Source: Pedobacter aquatilis (GTDB lineage: Bacteria; Bacteroidota; Bacteroidia; Sphingobacteriales; Sphingobacteriaceae). Taken from it: a stretch of DNA of 64,000 bases. Location: assembly GCF_030409415.1 (NCBI RefSeq), contig NZ_JAUFPW010000004.1:1-64000 (forward strand), given 5' to 3'. The notes beneath the pieces were generated by a model, which was not told the origin of the DNA, searched no databases, and saw only the letters and a list, made by a program, of their open reading frames with translations. Positions 16,634-26,039 of the stretch are shown in pieces; positions within the stretch are counted from its first letter, which is position 1, and each line of letters opens with the position of its first letter. A program made the position numbers and the translations under genes.

Positions 16634-18463
16634 ATGTTTATTAAGAAGTCAATTTTAAATTTAGTTTTAATACTATTAGTGGTTATGGGAGCGAAGGCGC
16701 AGGTAAAAATAGGTTTTGAGGTTTCCTTTAAAGAGCCACAAGCACATTATGCCGAAGTTCAAATGAATATTTCGGGCATAGCAAAAGATTATGTTGATGT
16801 AAAAATGCCAGTTTGGACTCCTGGTTCTTACTTAGTTCGTGAATTTGAGAAAAGTGTTGAAGGATTTACTGCATCAGCTTCTGGTAAAAGCTTAAAAGTG
16901 CTAAAGGTTAGAAAAAATACCTGGAGGGTTTATTCGGCAAAAGCGAACAACATTAAAATCAACTATCGTGTTTATGCTTTCGAAATTTCTGTACGTACGC
17001 CTTTTATTGATGAATCTCATGCATTTTTATCGCCAACAGGAATTTTCATGCATCCTGATGGGATGATTAAATCGCCAAGTACTGTGAAAATTATTCCATT
17101 TAACACCTGGAGCAAAGTTTCTACAGGTTTAACACCAGTTGCTGGCGAAAAATTTACTTATACTGCCCCTGATTTTGATTGGTTATATGATAGCCCGATT
17201 GAAGTTGGGAACCAGGATACATTTGAATTTATGGCTTCGGGCGTTCGCCATGAAGTGGCTATGTATGGCGGTGGAAATTACGATAAGGAAAAGTTAAAAG
17301 TTGATATGGCTAAAATTGTTGAGCAAGCTACAGCCGTTTACGGAGAAAATCCAAATAAATATTATTTGTTCATCGTTCATAATTTTAATCGCGGTGGCGG
17401 AGGTTTGGAGCATTTAAACTCAACAACGTTAGGTGCAACCAGAAATGCATATAATACTGCAGCCGGTTACAAAGGTTTTTTAAGTTTAGTTGCACACGAA
17501 TATCATCACCTATGGAATGTAAAACGTTTACGTCCTGTAGCCTTAGGCCCGTTTGATTACGATAATGAGAACTATACAACCAATTTATGGATTGCTGAAG
17601 GTTTTACATCATACTATGAAAATAAATATATCTTAAGAGCTGGTTTTGAAGATCCGAATGGTTTTGTTAATGGTTTGGCTGCGGCAACTGCAACGGTTCT
17701 AAATACACCGGGTGCAAAAGTTCAGTCTGCGGCTTCATCAAGTTACGATGCATGGATTATCGGCTACCGGCCGAATGAAAATTCAAAAAACAGCGCAATT
17801 TCTTATTATAGTAAAGGCGAAGTTGTTGGTATTTTGATGGATTTGGAGATTATCAATGCAACTAAAGGTGCTAAAAGTTTGGATGATGTGATGAAAGCTA
17901 TGTATTTACAATGCAAAACTTTAAAAAGAGGTTACACTGATGCGGAATTTAAAGCAATGGTTGAGAAAATCTCAGGCATTAGCTTTACCAATTTTTGGGA
18001 GAAATATGTTAATGGTGTAGTGGATGCTGAATATGTTAAATATTTCGGTTATGCAGGCGTCAACGTCTCAACAGAAAATGCTACACCAGATAAACCAGTT
18101 ACAGGTGCAGCTGCGCAATTAACAAATGATGGTTTAGCCATTACAAGTACAATAAGAGGTTCTGCCGCTTGGGATGCAGGCTTAAATGTGAACGATGTAA
18201 TCATTTCGCTTGATGATGTTACTGTTAGTGATGCATTATCAAATATAAAATTGCGTACGCCAGCAGTTTCTCTAGAATCTTTGCCTTTGGTTGCAAAAAA
18301 GAACATTGGCGATACATTGAAGCTTAAAATTAAACGCGATGGCATTGATAAGGAAATTTCATTAACCTTAAAAGCAAATCCAAGTGTACGTTTAAAGGCA
18401 ACTATTGATGAGAACGCAACGGCAGCACAGAAGGCTGTTTTGAAAAAATGGATGGGGATATAG
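16634..18463 (+). CDS. M61-family metallopeptidase with PDZ domain
   Basis: A 609-residue secreted zinc aminopeptidase of the glycyl-aminopeptidase (M61) family. It has a signal peptide (LNLVLILLVVMGAKA), an N-terminal beta domain, and a catalytic segment VAHEYHHLWNVKRLRP around residue 287 with the HExxH-type variant HEYHH. The third zinc-ligand region is WIAEGFTSYYENKYI. A PDZ domain follows at about 490-590 (GLAITSTIRGSAAWDAGLNVNDVIISLDD). Length and architecture are standard for Bacteroidota. A monocistronic unit ended by the hairpin near 18510. Confidence 0.93.
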   Translation: MFIKKSILNLVLILLVVMGAKAQVKIGFEVSFKEPQAHYAEVQMNISGIAKDYVDVKMPVWTPGSYLVREFEKSVEGFTASASGKSLKVLKVRKNTWRVYSAKANNIKINYRVYAFEISVRTPFIDESHAFLSPTGIFMHPDGMIKSPSTVKIIPFNTWSKVSTGLTPVAGEKFTYTAPDFDWLYDSPIEVGNQDTFEFMASGVRHEVAMYGGGNYDKEKLKVDMAKIVEQATAVYGENPNKYYLFIVHNFNRGGGGLEHLNSTTLGATRNAYNTAAGYKGFLSLVAHEYHHLWNVKRLRPVALGPFDYDNENYTTNLWIAEGFTSYYENKYILRAGFEDPNGFVNGLAAATATVLNTPGAKVQSAASSSYDAWIIGYRPNENSKNSAISYYSKGEVVGILMDLEIINATKGAKSLDDVMKAMYLQCKTLKRGYTDAEFKAMVEKISGISFTNFWEKYVNGVVDAEYVKYFGYAGVNVSTENATPDKPVTGAAAQLTNDGLAITSTIRGSAAWDAGLNVNDVIISLDDVTVSDALSNIKLRTPAVSLESLPLVAKKNIGDTLKLKIKRDGIDKEISLTLKANPSVRLKATIDENATAAQKAVLKKWMGI

Positions 18464-18500
18464 TAAGAAAGTCACCTGCCTAAATCTGGCAAATATCTAA

Positions 18501-18541
18501 GAAAAAGCATCGGTACATTTTGTTGCCGGTGTTTTTTTTTT
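18501..18541 (+). terminator. Rho-independent terminator after the M61 peptidase
   Basis: GCATCGG, a 12-base loop, CCGGTGT and a run of ten T residues, 38 bp after the stop codon. Confidence 0.8.
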
Positions 18542-18660
18542 GGTCTTAATTTTTTGAGTTTATAAATACACCTTTATCATCAACTCAGACTAAAATCCGA
18601 CTTCGTATAATGTTGTTTTTTCTATTGTTCTTTGGTATGCTTTATTGCACCTTATAGGGT

Positions 18661-18729
18661 ACTTCTTCGAACGTTCTTCGAGAAATAGGTGCTTTTTTCG
18701 AAGAAGTCTCGAAGAAGCTCCGAAGAAAA
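18661..18729. repeat. Nested inverted repeats of TTCTTCGA
   Basis: ACTTCTTCGA (18661-18670) and TTCTTCGAGA (18674-18683) are each followed by an exact reverse complement, TCGAAGAAGT (18698-18707) and TCTCGAAGAA (18707-18716), and a third, weaker arm CCGAAGAAA follows. The arms can pair either as nested 8-9 bp stems around an AT-rich loop, or in an alternative crossed register. It lies in the spacer between the M61 peptidase and the beta-barrel gene; function is unknown. Confidence 0.7.
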
Positions 18730-18790
18730 TGCATCTTTTTTGTGTTTGATAATTAATTTTAAACAGGAATTTTAGTGCTGATAGAGCAAA

Positions 18791-18827
18791 AAAAATCCCA
18801 TTAGAACATTTGCCTAATGGGATTTTT
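18791..18827. terminator. Bidirectional hairpin terminator
   Basis: AAAAATCCCATTAG and its exact complement CTAATGGGATTTTT around a 9-base loop. It ends the minus-strand beta-barrel gene at 18844 and can also work from the left. Confidence 0.88.
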
Positions 18828-18843
18828 TTTAGTTTTATTAGAT

Positions 18844-19311
18844 TTAGAAAGTATATCTGAAACCTAAACCAAATCTTCCAGCGCTAAAATCGCTACCATT
18901 ATCTCCTAAATAGATTCTAGGTCTCCAATCTAAAGCAATAGCCAAAGGTGCACCACTAATTTTGTAATCTAATCCAGCCATCGGAACTAAATAGAAACTA
19001 GAACCTCCATCATATAACTGAAGTGATGGACCACCGCCAGCATAAAAATCTAATCCGTTAGCACCTTTTATCGGTGTGTTGTATTGAAGAAACGCTTGGA
19101 TAAATGTTGAGTTTCCTCCGAATAAAACCTCACCTTGTAGAGCAGCATGTCTGCTAAAATGGTGTCTTAAAGATGGTCCAACTAATGTTGCTCCATCCCC
19201 GAAATCGATGCCTAAACCTACACCAGTTTTGTAATTCTGAGCTTTAACATCAGAAGTCGTTAATACAAATAATGCAGCGCATCCTAATAAAGTAAAAAAT
19301 AATTTTTTCAT
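18844..19311 (-). CDS. Small outer-membrane beta-barrel protein
   Basis: A 155-residue secreted protein. I place the start at the ATG at 19311 because it gives a clean signal peptide (MKKLFFTLLGCAALFVLTTS...VKAQ); a longer in-frame reading to 19356 only adds an unlikely hydrophilic N-terminus. The mature part is Gly/aromatic rich with alternating strands (GVGLGIDFGDGATLVGPSLR, AGGGPSLQLYDG) and ends in FGLGFRYTF, whose terminal Phe is typical of outer-membrane barrels. Eight strands would fit the size. No specific function can be assigned. Confidence 0.8.
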   Translation of the reverse strand: MKKLFFTLLGCAALFVLTTSDVKAQNYKTGVGLGIDFGDGATLVGPSLRHHFSRHAALQGEVLFGGNSTFIQAFLQYNTPIKGANGLDFYAGGGPSLQLYDGGSSFYLVPMAGLDYKISGAPLAIALDWRPRIYLGDNGSDFSAGRFGLGFRYTF

Positions 19312-19560
19312 AATAAGAGAATTATAATGTTTTTTAAAGTAATATCTGCCTAACAACTTTAATGCCGTTTATGTTTTCTAGGTAAAAATTATAAATGATA
19401 AAAACAATGCTTGCATAGTAAATTTGTAATTGCTAAGTTTATTCCAATAATTTGTACATCAAATTCGTTTTAATCTAAATAGGAATAAATTATAGATTTA
19501 TTTATAATAAATTGATTGCCCATTTAGATGAAATTTTAAACTTAACCAAATACTATTCAT

Positions 19561-21336
19561 ATGGCTGCTGAAATCACACGTGTATTCGATTTATTGAAAT
19601 TTAGTCTTGAAAAACCGAAGGCAGAATTTATTAGCGGTAAAATAAATGGCAAGTGGATAAATTTCAGTACACAAGAATTTTGTGCTGCGGTAGATAATTT
19701 AAGTCGCGGTTTAGTTAAAATTGGCATCAAAAAAGGCGGCAGAGTGGCTGTAATGTCGCACAACCGTCCGGAATGGAATATTGCAGATTTCGCTGCAAAT
19801 CAAATTGGTGCTTATCAAATTCCCTTATATCCAACATTAGCCGATCACGATGTTCAATTCATTTTAAAGGATGCGGAAATTTCCATCATTTTTGTGGCTG
19901 ATGAGGATCTATACAAAAAGGTTAAGCCAAATGTTGAGGCTATAAATCCCCAGATAAAAATATACACCTTTAATGAAGTTAGGGGTGCAGAGAATTGGAA
20001 AGCGCTAACTGAAGATGGTGAGAAAAGCTTTGAAATTAATTTAGATGAATATCGTGAACAGATTAAACCTGATGATATTCTTACCCTAATTTACACATCA
20101 GGTACAACAGGAACACCAAAAGGTGTAATGCTAACGCATAGCAATTTGGTTTGTAATTTTGTACACTCTGCTGTAGTAATGCCGGAGGGTGTTAACAAAG
20201 GTTTGAGCTTTTTACCGCTTTCCCACATTTTCGAACGGATGATTATTTATTTATATCTGTTTAATCGTACAGATGTTTACTATGCAGAAAGTATGGAAAC
20301 AATTGTTGCCGATATCCAGCATGTAAAACCAAATGCATTTTCCACTGTACCCCGTTTACTCGAAAAAGTGTACGATAAAATCATGGAAAAGGGTAAATCC
20401 TTAACTGGGATTAAGAAAGGCATTTTCTTTTGGTCGGTTGCGCTAGCCGAAAAATATAAAATTGATGCCGGAGCTTGGTATAGCTTCAAGCTGTCCATCG
20501 CCCGTAAATTGGTATTTAAGAAATGGCAAGAGGCATTGGGCGGCGAAATTGTGGTAATTGTTTCTGGTGGTGCGGCCTTAAATCCTCGATTGGCAAGAAT
20601 TTTCTGGGCTGCCGGAATGCCTGTATTTGAAGGTTATGGTTTAACAGAAACTTCGCCGGTAATTACGGTAAATCATTTCGGTGGAACAATGTTTGGCTCT
20701 GTCGGTGAGGTTATTGATGGAGTAGAAGTGAAAATTGCCCAAGATGGCGAGGTATTAACCCGCGGTCACCAAGTAATGAAAGGTTATTATAACCGCCCTG
20801 ATTTAACAGATGAAGCCATTGATAAAGATGGTTGGTTCCATACTGGTGATATTGGCGAATTGGTAGATGGTCGTTTCTTAAGAATCACCGACAGGAAAAA
20901 GGAGATGTTTAAAACTGCCGGAGGTAAATACATTGCCCCGCAAATGCTCGAAAATAAATTTAAAGAGTCGATTTTTATCGAGCAGATAATGGTTTTAGGC
21001 GAAAATCGAAAATTTCCATCGGCTTTAGTTGTACCAAATTTCGAAACGTTAAAAACCTGGGCCGGACGTAAAGGGATATCTTTTACCAATAATGACGACA
21101 TTATTAAAAATGAACAAGTTTTAACAAAATACAACGAAGTAATAGAAGCGGCAAATGTTGGTTTTGGTAAATGGGAGCAAATTAAACGTATTGCACTACT
21201 TCCAAAAGAATGGAGTATCGACGGAGGAGAGCTCACACCTAAATTAAGCCTGAAAAGAAAAGTTATTACTGAGAAAAATAATGCTATAATTGAAAAAATT
21301 TATAAAGATGCAGAAGACTTTAAAGCTTCAACTTAG
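19561..21336 (+). CDS. Long-chain acyl-CoA synthetase (AMP-forming)
   Basis: A 591-residue member of the ANL adenylating family that activates fatty acids to acyl-CoA at the expense of ATP. Motifs: P-loop LIYTSGTTGTPKGVMLTHSN, FLPLSHIFERM, GYGLTETSPVITVN, and the A8/hinge GWFHTGDIGELVDGRFLRITDRKKEMFKTAGGK (split across domains). The C-terminal Lys in LTPKLSLKRK corresponds to the adenylation lysine region. The size and the FERM segment match FadD15-like enzymes. It would feed the beta-oxidation operon starting at 25596. Its 3' end overlaps the start of the gamma-glutamyltransferase gene. Confidence 0.93.
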   Translation: MAAEITRVFDLLKFSLEKPKAEFISGKINGKWINFSTQEFCAAVDNLSRGLVKIGIKKGGRVAVMSHNRPEWNIADFAANQIGAYQIPLYPTLADHDVQFILKDAEISIIFVADEDLYKKVKPNVEAINPQIKIYTFNEVRGAENWKALTEDGEKSFEINLDEYREQIKPDDILTLIYTSGTTGTPKGVMLTHSNLVCNFVHSAVVMPEGVNKGLSFLPLSHIFERMIIYLYLFNRTDVYYAESMETIVADIQHVKPNAFSTVPRLLEKVYDKIMEKGKSLTGIKKGIFFWSVALAEKYKIDAGAWYSFKLSIARKLVFKKWQEALGGEIVVIVSGGAALNPRLARIFWAAGMPVFEGYGLTETSPVITVNHFGGTMFGSVGEVIDGVEVKIAQDGEVLTRGHQVMKGYYNRPDLTDEAIDKDGWFHTGDIGELVDGRFLRITDRKKEMFKTAGGKYIAPQMLENKFKESIFIEQIMVLGENRKFPSALVVPNFETLKTWAGRKGISFTNNDDIIKNEQVLTKYNEVIEAANVGFGKWEQIKRIALLPKEWSIDGGELTPKLSLKRKVITEKNNAIIEKIYKDAEDFKAST

Positions 21337-23026
21337 TGTAATCCTTTCAGGATATTTTATAATCGTTTCAATATTATCTGGTTGTGTTAGCGGGCAACTC
21401 AGTAAAAGAAATAGCGATGAATATAGAAATGGGATGGTGGTTTCTGCGCATCCAAAAGCATCAGAAGTAGGTATTGAAATTTTGAAAAAAGGCGGTAATG
21501 CTGTAGATGCAGCGGTTGCCGTTCAGTTTGCCTTAGCTGTAGTTTATCCAAATGCGGGTAACCTTGGCGGCGGAGGCTTTATGGTTTATCGCTCATCAAA
21601 AGGAGTGCTAAATACACTCGATTTTAGGGAAAAAGGGCCTGCTGCCGCGAGTAGAGATATGTATTTAGATTCTGTTGGCAACCCGATTGTAAGCAAAAGT
21701 TTGTATGGCCATTTGGCAGCTGGTGTTCCTGGTTCTGTAGATGGTATGATTGAAGCCCATAGTAAGTATGGCAAGTTAACATGGGCACAAGTTGTTCAAC
21801 CTTCTATAGATTTAGCCCAAAATGGCTTTCAAATCACTAAGCGTCAATCTGGTGAACTAAATGGACTACACAGAAGTTTTATGAAGTTTAATCCGGATGG
21901 AACGGCTTTTGTAAATTTACAAGGCACCTGGAAGGAAAATGATATATTGGTACAGGAGGAACTTGCAAATACCTTAAAATTAATTCGGGATAAAGGGAGA
22001 TCAGGATTTTATGAAGGCGATGTTGCCGATTTTATAGTTGCAGAAATGCAAAAGGGAAAAGGCCTTATCACAAAAGAGGATTTGAAGAATTATCATTCTG
22101 CATGGCGTAAACCACTAACCGGAAATTACAGAGGATATAAAATTATAACCATGCCACCAACTTCAAGCGGCGGTATTGCACTAATTCAATTGTTACAATC
22201 TGTAGAACCTTATCCACTAAAAAAGTGGGGTCATAATGCAGATTCTACAGTTCAACTGATTGTTGAGGCGGAGAGAAGGGTTTATGCAGATAGGGCTACA
22301 CATTTAGGCGACCCAGATTTTTATAATGTTCCTAAAAATGAATTAACCAGCGCTAAATACAATAAAAACAGGATGGCAAATTTTAACTGGTCCAGAGCAA
22401 CCTTGAGTAGTGAAGTTAAAGCAGGCGAAGTTAATGCTAAAGAACACGAAGAAACTACGCATTTTTCTATTGTTGATAAAGAGGGTAATGCAGTATCAAT
22501 AACAACTACACTTAACGGTTCTTATGGTTCGATGGTGGTGGTAAAAGGCGCAGGCTTTCTCTTAAATAATGAAATGGATGATTTCTCTGTTAAGCCAGGT
22601 TCACCAAATATGTATGGTTTAGTTGGTGGTGAAGCAAATGCTATTGCTCCTAATAAAAGGATGCTAAGTTCCATGACACCAAGCATTGTAGAAAAAGATG
22701 GTCAACTTTTTATGGTAGTTGGTACACCTGGAGGCTCTACCATAATAACATCAGTTTTCCAGACAATTATTAATGTTATCGATTTTGATATGTCGATGCA
22801 ATCTGCGGTAACAGCGAAAAAATTTCATCATCAGTGGTTGCCAGATGAAGTGTCTGTAGAACCACAGGCTCTGGACAGTTTAACAATTGAAAAATTAAAG
22901 ACTAAAGGTTATAAAATTGTGCCTCGCGGGCCCATTGGCCGTATTGACGCAATACTTAAAACCAAATGGGGATATTATCAGGGAGGGGCAGATCCAAGAG
23001 GAGATGATAAGGCTATAGGATACTAA
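21308..23026 (+). CDS. ggt: Gamma-glutamyltransferase (glutathione hydrolase) lipoprotein
   Basis: A 572-residue Ntn hydrolase that cleaves gamma-glutamyl bonds such as that of glutathione in the periplasm. I choose the ATG at 21308; a TTG 18 bases upstream is also in frame. The start lies inside the acyl-CoA synthetase gene (29-bp overlap, different frame), suggesting co-translation. A lipoprotein signal ends in SILSGC. The autoprocessing threonine is about T383 in HEETTHFSIVDKEGNAVS, the N-terminus of the small subunit, and the substrate loop is GTPGGSTIITSVFQ. Large-subunit motifs GGNAVDAAVAVQFALAVVYP and GNLGGGGFM are intact. Confidence 0.94.
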   Translation: MQKTLKLQLSVILSGYFIIVSILSGCVSGQLSKRNSDEYRNGMVVSAHPKASEVGIEILKKGGNAVDAAVAVQFALAVVYPNAGNLGGGGFMVYRSSKGVLNTLDFREKGPAAASRDMYLDSVGNPIVSKSLYGHLAAGVPGSVDGMIEAHSKYGKLTWAQVVQPSIDLAQNGFQITKRQSGELNGLHRSFMKFNPDGTAFVNLQGTWKENDILVQEELANTLKLIRDKGRSGFYEGDVADFIVAEMQKGKGLITKEDLKNYHSAWRKPLTGNYRGYKIITMPPTSSGGIALIQLLQSVEPYPLKKWGHNADSTVQLIVEAERRVYADRATHLGDPDFYNVPKNELTSAKYNKNRMANFNWSRATLSSEVKAGEVNAKEHEETTHFSIVDKEGNAVSITTTLNGSYGSMVVVKGAGFLLNNEMDDFSVKPGSPNMYGLVGGEANAIAPNKRMLSSMTPSIVEKDGQLFMVVGTPGGSTIITSVFQTIINVIDFDMSMQSAVTAKKFHHQWLPDEVSVEPQALDSLTIEKLKTKGYKIVPRGPIGRIDAILKTKWGYYQGGADPRGDDKAIGY

Positions 23027-23124
23027 TTGTTAAAAAGTTAAAAAAATATTTAGCCATCTTAAACATTTTGGTATGACGATTGTAATAAGTGGGCAACGCT
23101 TACTAACGTTAAAACTAAAATAAG

Positions 23125-24450
23125 ATGAAATCAAATTTATTTAAATCCCTACCGGTGGTATTAGCCGGATTATTAGTTGGATCGGCAGCGATGGCTCAGG
23201 AGCCTACTGCATCAACAGCAACTCCTTTCAGAACCTGGTCGATTGGCGTTAACGCCGGAGGTTTAACTCCATTATCTCCATTAGGTGGAAGAAATGATTT
23301 TAGCAACAACAAAACAAGTTTTGGTTACGGATTATACGTTAAGAAACAATTAACTAACTACTTCTCTTTACGTTTAGATGGGGTTATGGGCAAGTTAAAA
23401 GGAGATAACTCTGAAGCTTATGACAGTGGTTTTTCAAACACAAGCACTGTTTCTGCTTTTGACACTAAATTAAACTATTCTGCAAGTTTAAACGCAGTTT
23501 TCAATATGTTTAATATTGATATGTTTAGAAAAGAAAACGCCGTTCAACTTTATGCATCAGCAGGTGCTGGTTTAGCTGGTTACAAACCAACTATTACAAC
23601 TGCAGGCGGTTCATCTGCCTATGCTGGTGGCAAAACTATTAACGAATTAATCATTCCGGTAGGTGTTGGTGCAAAATTCAAAGTTTCTGATGGTGTTAAT
23701 ATCGATTTAGGTTGGACAATCAATTATGTTGATGGCGACAACTTAGATGGATTATACAGAAACGGAAATAATGATAAATACAACTATGCTTACGCTGGTT
23801 TAGAGTTTGCTTTAGGTAAAGGAAAACAATTGGCTTTCCACAATCCGGTAGCTGCTACTTATGATGAAGCGCTTGCTGCAAAAAATACAGCTAATGCATT
23901 AAAAGGTGATTTAGATGCTCAGAAAGCTGAAAATGCTAAATTACGTTCTGAAATGGCTGATTTATTAAAAGATACAGATGGTGATGGTGTGGCTGATAAA
24001 TTAGATAAATGCCCAGGTACACCTTCAGGTACAGTTGTAGATGGTTCTGGTTGTCCTTTAAAAACTCCTGAAAAAGTTGTAGAGAAAGTTGTAATTACTG
24101 ATGAAGATCGTAAAGTTGTTAATGAGGCGATTAAAAACTTAGAATTCGATTTAAATAAATCTACTATCCGTGCTAAATCTTTCGCATCGTTAAACAGAGT
24201 CGCAGGATTATTAGTTCAGAAAAACTTCAGCTTAAAATTAGCTGGTCACACAGATAACACTGGTTCTAAAGAATTAAACTTGCGTTTATCAAAGGCTAGA
24301 GCAGAATCTGTAAAAGCATACTTAGTTTCACAAGGTGCAAATGCATCACGTATCGAAGCTACAGGTTACGGAATGGGCCAACCAATTGCAACTAACAAAA
24401 CTGCAGCTGGTCGTCAGAAAAACCGTCGTGTAGAGTTTACTTTATACTAG
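23125..24450 (+). CDS. OmpA-family protein with N-terminal barrel and TSP3 motif
   Basis: A 441-residue outer-membrane protein. It has a signal peptide (LPVVLAGLLVGSAAMAQ), a predicted beta-barrel region (~30-235), a short coiled segment (EALAAKNTANALKGDLDAQ), a thrombospondin-type-3 calcium-like repeat (DTDGDGVADKLDKCPGTPSG), and a C-terminal OmpA peptidoglycan-binding domain (LAGHTDNTGSKELNLRLSKA, RIEATGYGMGQP, KNRRVEF). It would link outer membrane to peptidoglycan. Followed by a strong terminator. Confidence 0.93.
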   Translation: MKSNLFKSLPVVLAGLLVGSAAMAQEPTASTATPFRTWSIGVNAGGLTPLSPLGGRNDFSNNKTSFGYGLYVKKQLTNYFSLRLDGVMGKLKGDNSEAYDSGFSNTSTVSAFDTKLNYSASLNAVFNMFNIDMFRKENAVQLYASAGAGLAGYKPTITTAGGSSAYAGGKTINELIIPVGVGAKFKVSDGVNIDLGWTINYVDGDNLDGLYRNGNNDKYNYAYAGLEFALGKGKQLAFHNPVAATYDEALAAKNTANALKGDLDAQKAENAKLRSEMADLLKDTDGDGVADKLDKCPGTPSGTVVDGSGCPLKTPEKVVEKVVITDEDRKVVNEAIKNLEFDLNKSTIRAKSFASLNRVAGLLVQKNFSLKLAGHTDNTGSKELNLRLSKARAESVKAYLVSQGANASRIEATGYGMGQPIATNKTAAGRQKNRRVEFTLY

Positions 24451-24464
24451 TAATCTTTAAGCGA

Positions 24465-24499
24465 AAAAAATGCCCCTCGATTTTCGAGGGGCATTTTTT
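24465..24499. terminator. Strong bidirectional terminator after the OmpA-family gene
   Basis: AAAAAATGCCCCTCGA and its exact complement TCGAGGGGCATTTTTT around a 3-base loop. It is shared by convergent genes ending at 24450 and 24498 and overlaps the stop codon of the latter. Confidence 0.93.
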
Positions 24500-25472
24500 A
24501 TTTAATTGTTTTTATCAATTTTTGAATACTACTTAAATCATTCATCTCGAAATTTAAGGTATTCGGAGAAAATTTTTGATAGATAATCTGATGATCCCGG
24601 CTATCATAAACACTAATAATTTTATCGTTTCCACGCTGTGTGTAAATAACATACTTAATCGGGGTGCTTTTATCCAGAATCAAATTATCTAATTCATTGT
24701 ATAAGGCAAATTTTAATTTGTATGTGTAGGGTTCTTGTATGGTCGAGGCGTTGTAATTGCTTACAGCACCAGGGGTTGTAATTGTACTAAATGCTCGTTT
24801 TATATATTCAGGAACATAAAGCGTTTGCGTGGCCAGTTGTGGTAACCTTACTTTGTTGTAAAATTCCAGTTCCAAAACCCTGTCATCATTGGAGTTTATG
24901 CCATCATTTATTTGCTTTAAGTATCCTGTCAAAATCCCTGGCGACCAATTATAAAACGTTGCCCGGTTAAATAAATCGCCTAATAATCTCGATTTTTTTG
25001 CTCGTTTCGAACCTGATTGTTCATCCATTGTATTAACTTGGAAGTTTGTATAGGTATCTGCAAAAAGCGTTACGGTAGCTAAAATCGATTCTTCTTTTTC
25101 TTTTGGCTTTTTGCCAGGGGTTGCCAATTTTAAAACATAAACAACATTCGCTTTAGCAGTTTCATCAATCTTTTCGCTGTAAGCATCAAAATAAAAGAAA
25201 GAATAATTTGCCGTTGTATCATACTTCGCCAAATCTTCCGGTTTAATAATTTTGTAAGGTGTAATGGTCCAACTTTTTTTTATCGCTTCATCGAATTTTT
25301 CCAATTCAGCGTAATCTTTGTATTGTAAGGTAAAGAGTGTTGTTGTCTTCTTAAATATCTCAAATTTATCCGCTGGGATAGATTGTTTTCCAAAGTAAGA
25401 TACCTGCGCAACGCAAATACTATGGAAAAAAATAAACAAGCAAAGTGTAGAAATTTTTCTTAAAACTGGCAT
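24498..25472 (-). CDS. Secreted protein of unknown function
   Basis: A 324-residue protein I do not recognise. It has a Sec signal peptide (KISTLCLFIFFHSICVAQ). The rest is mixed alpha/beta and rich in Tyr/Phe, with a basic stretch (TPGKKPKEKEES; GSKRAKKSRLLGDL) and no repeats, Cys pairs or catalytic signature. The segment SVYDSRDHQIIYQKFSPNTLNF near the C-terminus looks like a domain end. It stands alone, divergent from the MarR/fad operon. Confidence 0.6.
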   Translation of the reverse strand: MPVLRKISTLCLFIFFHSICVAQVSYFGKQSIPADKFEIFKKTTTLFTLQYKDYAELEKFDEAIKKSWTITPYKIIKPEDLAKYDTTANYSFFYFDAYSEKIDETAKANVVYVLKLATPGKKPKEKEESILATVTLFADTYTNFQVNTMDEQSGSKRAKKSRLLGDLFNRATFYNWSPGILTGYLKQINDGINSNDDRVLELEFYNKVRLPQLATQTLYVPEYIKRAFSTITTPGAVSNYNASTIQEPYTYKLKFALYNELDNLILDKSTPIKYVIYTQRGNDKIISVYDSRDHQIIYQKFSPNTLNFEMNDLSSIQKLIKTIK

Positions 25473-25538
25473 ATGGTATTTTTCATTTGTGTTAATTCAA
25501 TTATAAGCATCTTTTGACAAATATTTTCAATTTTCCTA

Positions 25539-25569
25539 TTGCATTAACAAAATACATTCATTAGCTTTG
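25539..25569 (+). promoter_or_regulatory. Promoter of the marR-fad operon
   Basis: TTG at 25539-25541, a 20-bp spacer, and TAGCTTTG at 25562-25569 fit the Bacteroidota consensus TTTG-N19-TAnnTTTG. Predicted transcription start is about 25574-25577, within the palindrome that follows. Confidence 0.7.
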
Positions 25570-25583
25570 TTATGCAAGCATAA
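25570..25583 (+). promoter_or_regulatory. Palindromic operator, probably for the MarR regulator
   Basis: TTATGC-AA-GCATAA, a perfect inverted repeat immediately 3' of the -7 element, covering the predicted transcription start and 13 bp before the marR ATG. A repressor bound here would block initiation. MarR proteins usually bind palindromes of this size next to their own gene. Confidence 0.65.
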
Positions 25584-25595
25584 TAAATTACTTAA

Positions 25596-26030
25596 ATGAA
25601 GCAACAGCAAACGATTGATTACCATGTTAAGTTTGCATGGCAAAACATGTTTAATAAGTACAATCAAATGGCATCAAGTTTTGGGATAACCCAGGCCATT
25701 GGTTACATGCTTATTAACATTAACGATGAAGAGGGGACTGCTGTTTCAAACCTTGCAGGCTTGCTTGGCGTTAAGGCTACAAGCCTGTCTCGTATGTTAA
25801 ATAATATGGAAGATGCGAATCTTATTTACCGTGAAACATCAGTAGGAGATAAGCGCTCGGTAAAGGTTTTTTTAACTGATTTTGGGAAGGAAAAGAAACA
25901 ATTGGCCAAAGGCGTTGTTCGGAAATTTAACGAATACTTAGATGAACATTTCACCAAAAAAGAGAAGGAAACGTTCATCAATTTATTAATAAAACTAAAT
26001 GATATAACTGTAGCATATACTGTTGATTAA
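25596..26030 (+). CDS. MarR-family transcriptional regulator of beta-oxidation genes
   Basis: A 144-residue winged-helix regulator. The helix-turn-helix spans about 52-75 (SNLAGLLGVKATSLSRMLNNMEDANLIYRE) and the wing contains DKRSVKVFLTDFGKE. It is the first gene of the fatty-acid degradation operon, 9 bp upstream of the hydroxyacyl-CoA dehydrogenase. A likely ligand is a fatty acyl-CoA, by analogy with regulators of fad genes; this is inference from position. A palindrome at its promoter supports autoregulation. Confidence 0.9.
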   Translation: MKQQQTIDYHVKFAWQNMFNKYNQMASSFGITQAIGYMLININDEEGTAVSNLAGLLGVKATSLSRMLNNMEDANLIYRETSVGDKRSVKVFLTDFGKEKKQLAKGVVRKFNEYLDEHFTKKEKETFINLLIKLNDITVAYTVD

Positions 26031-26039
26031 ACATTACTT

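Noticed and set aside
21290..21307. TTG start extending gamma-glutamyltransferase by six residues
   Set aside because: The ATG at 21308 gives a normal lipoprotein signal and fits better; the extension lies deeper in the upstream gene.
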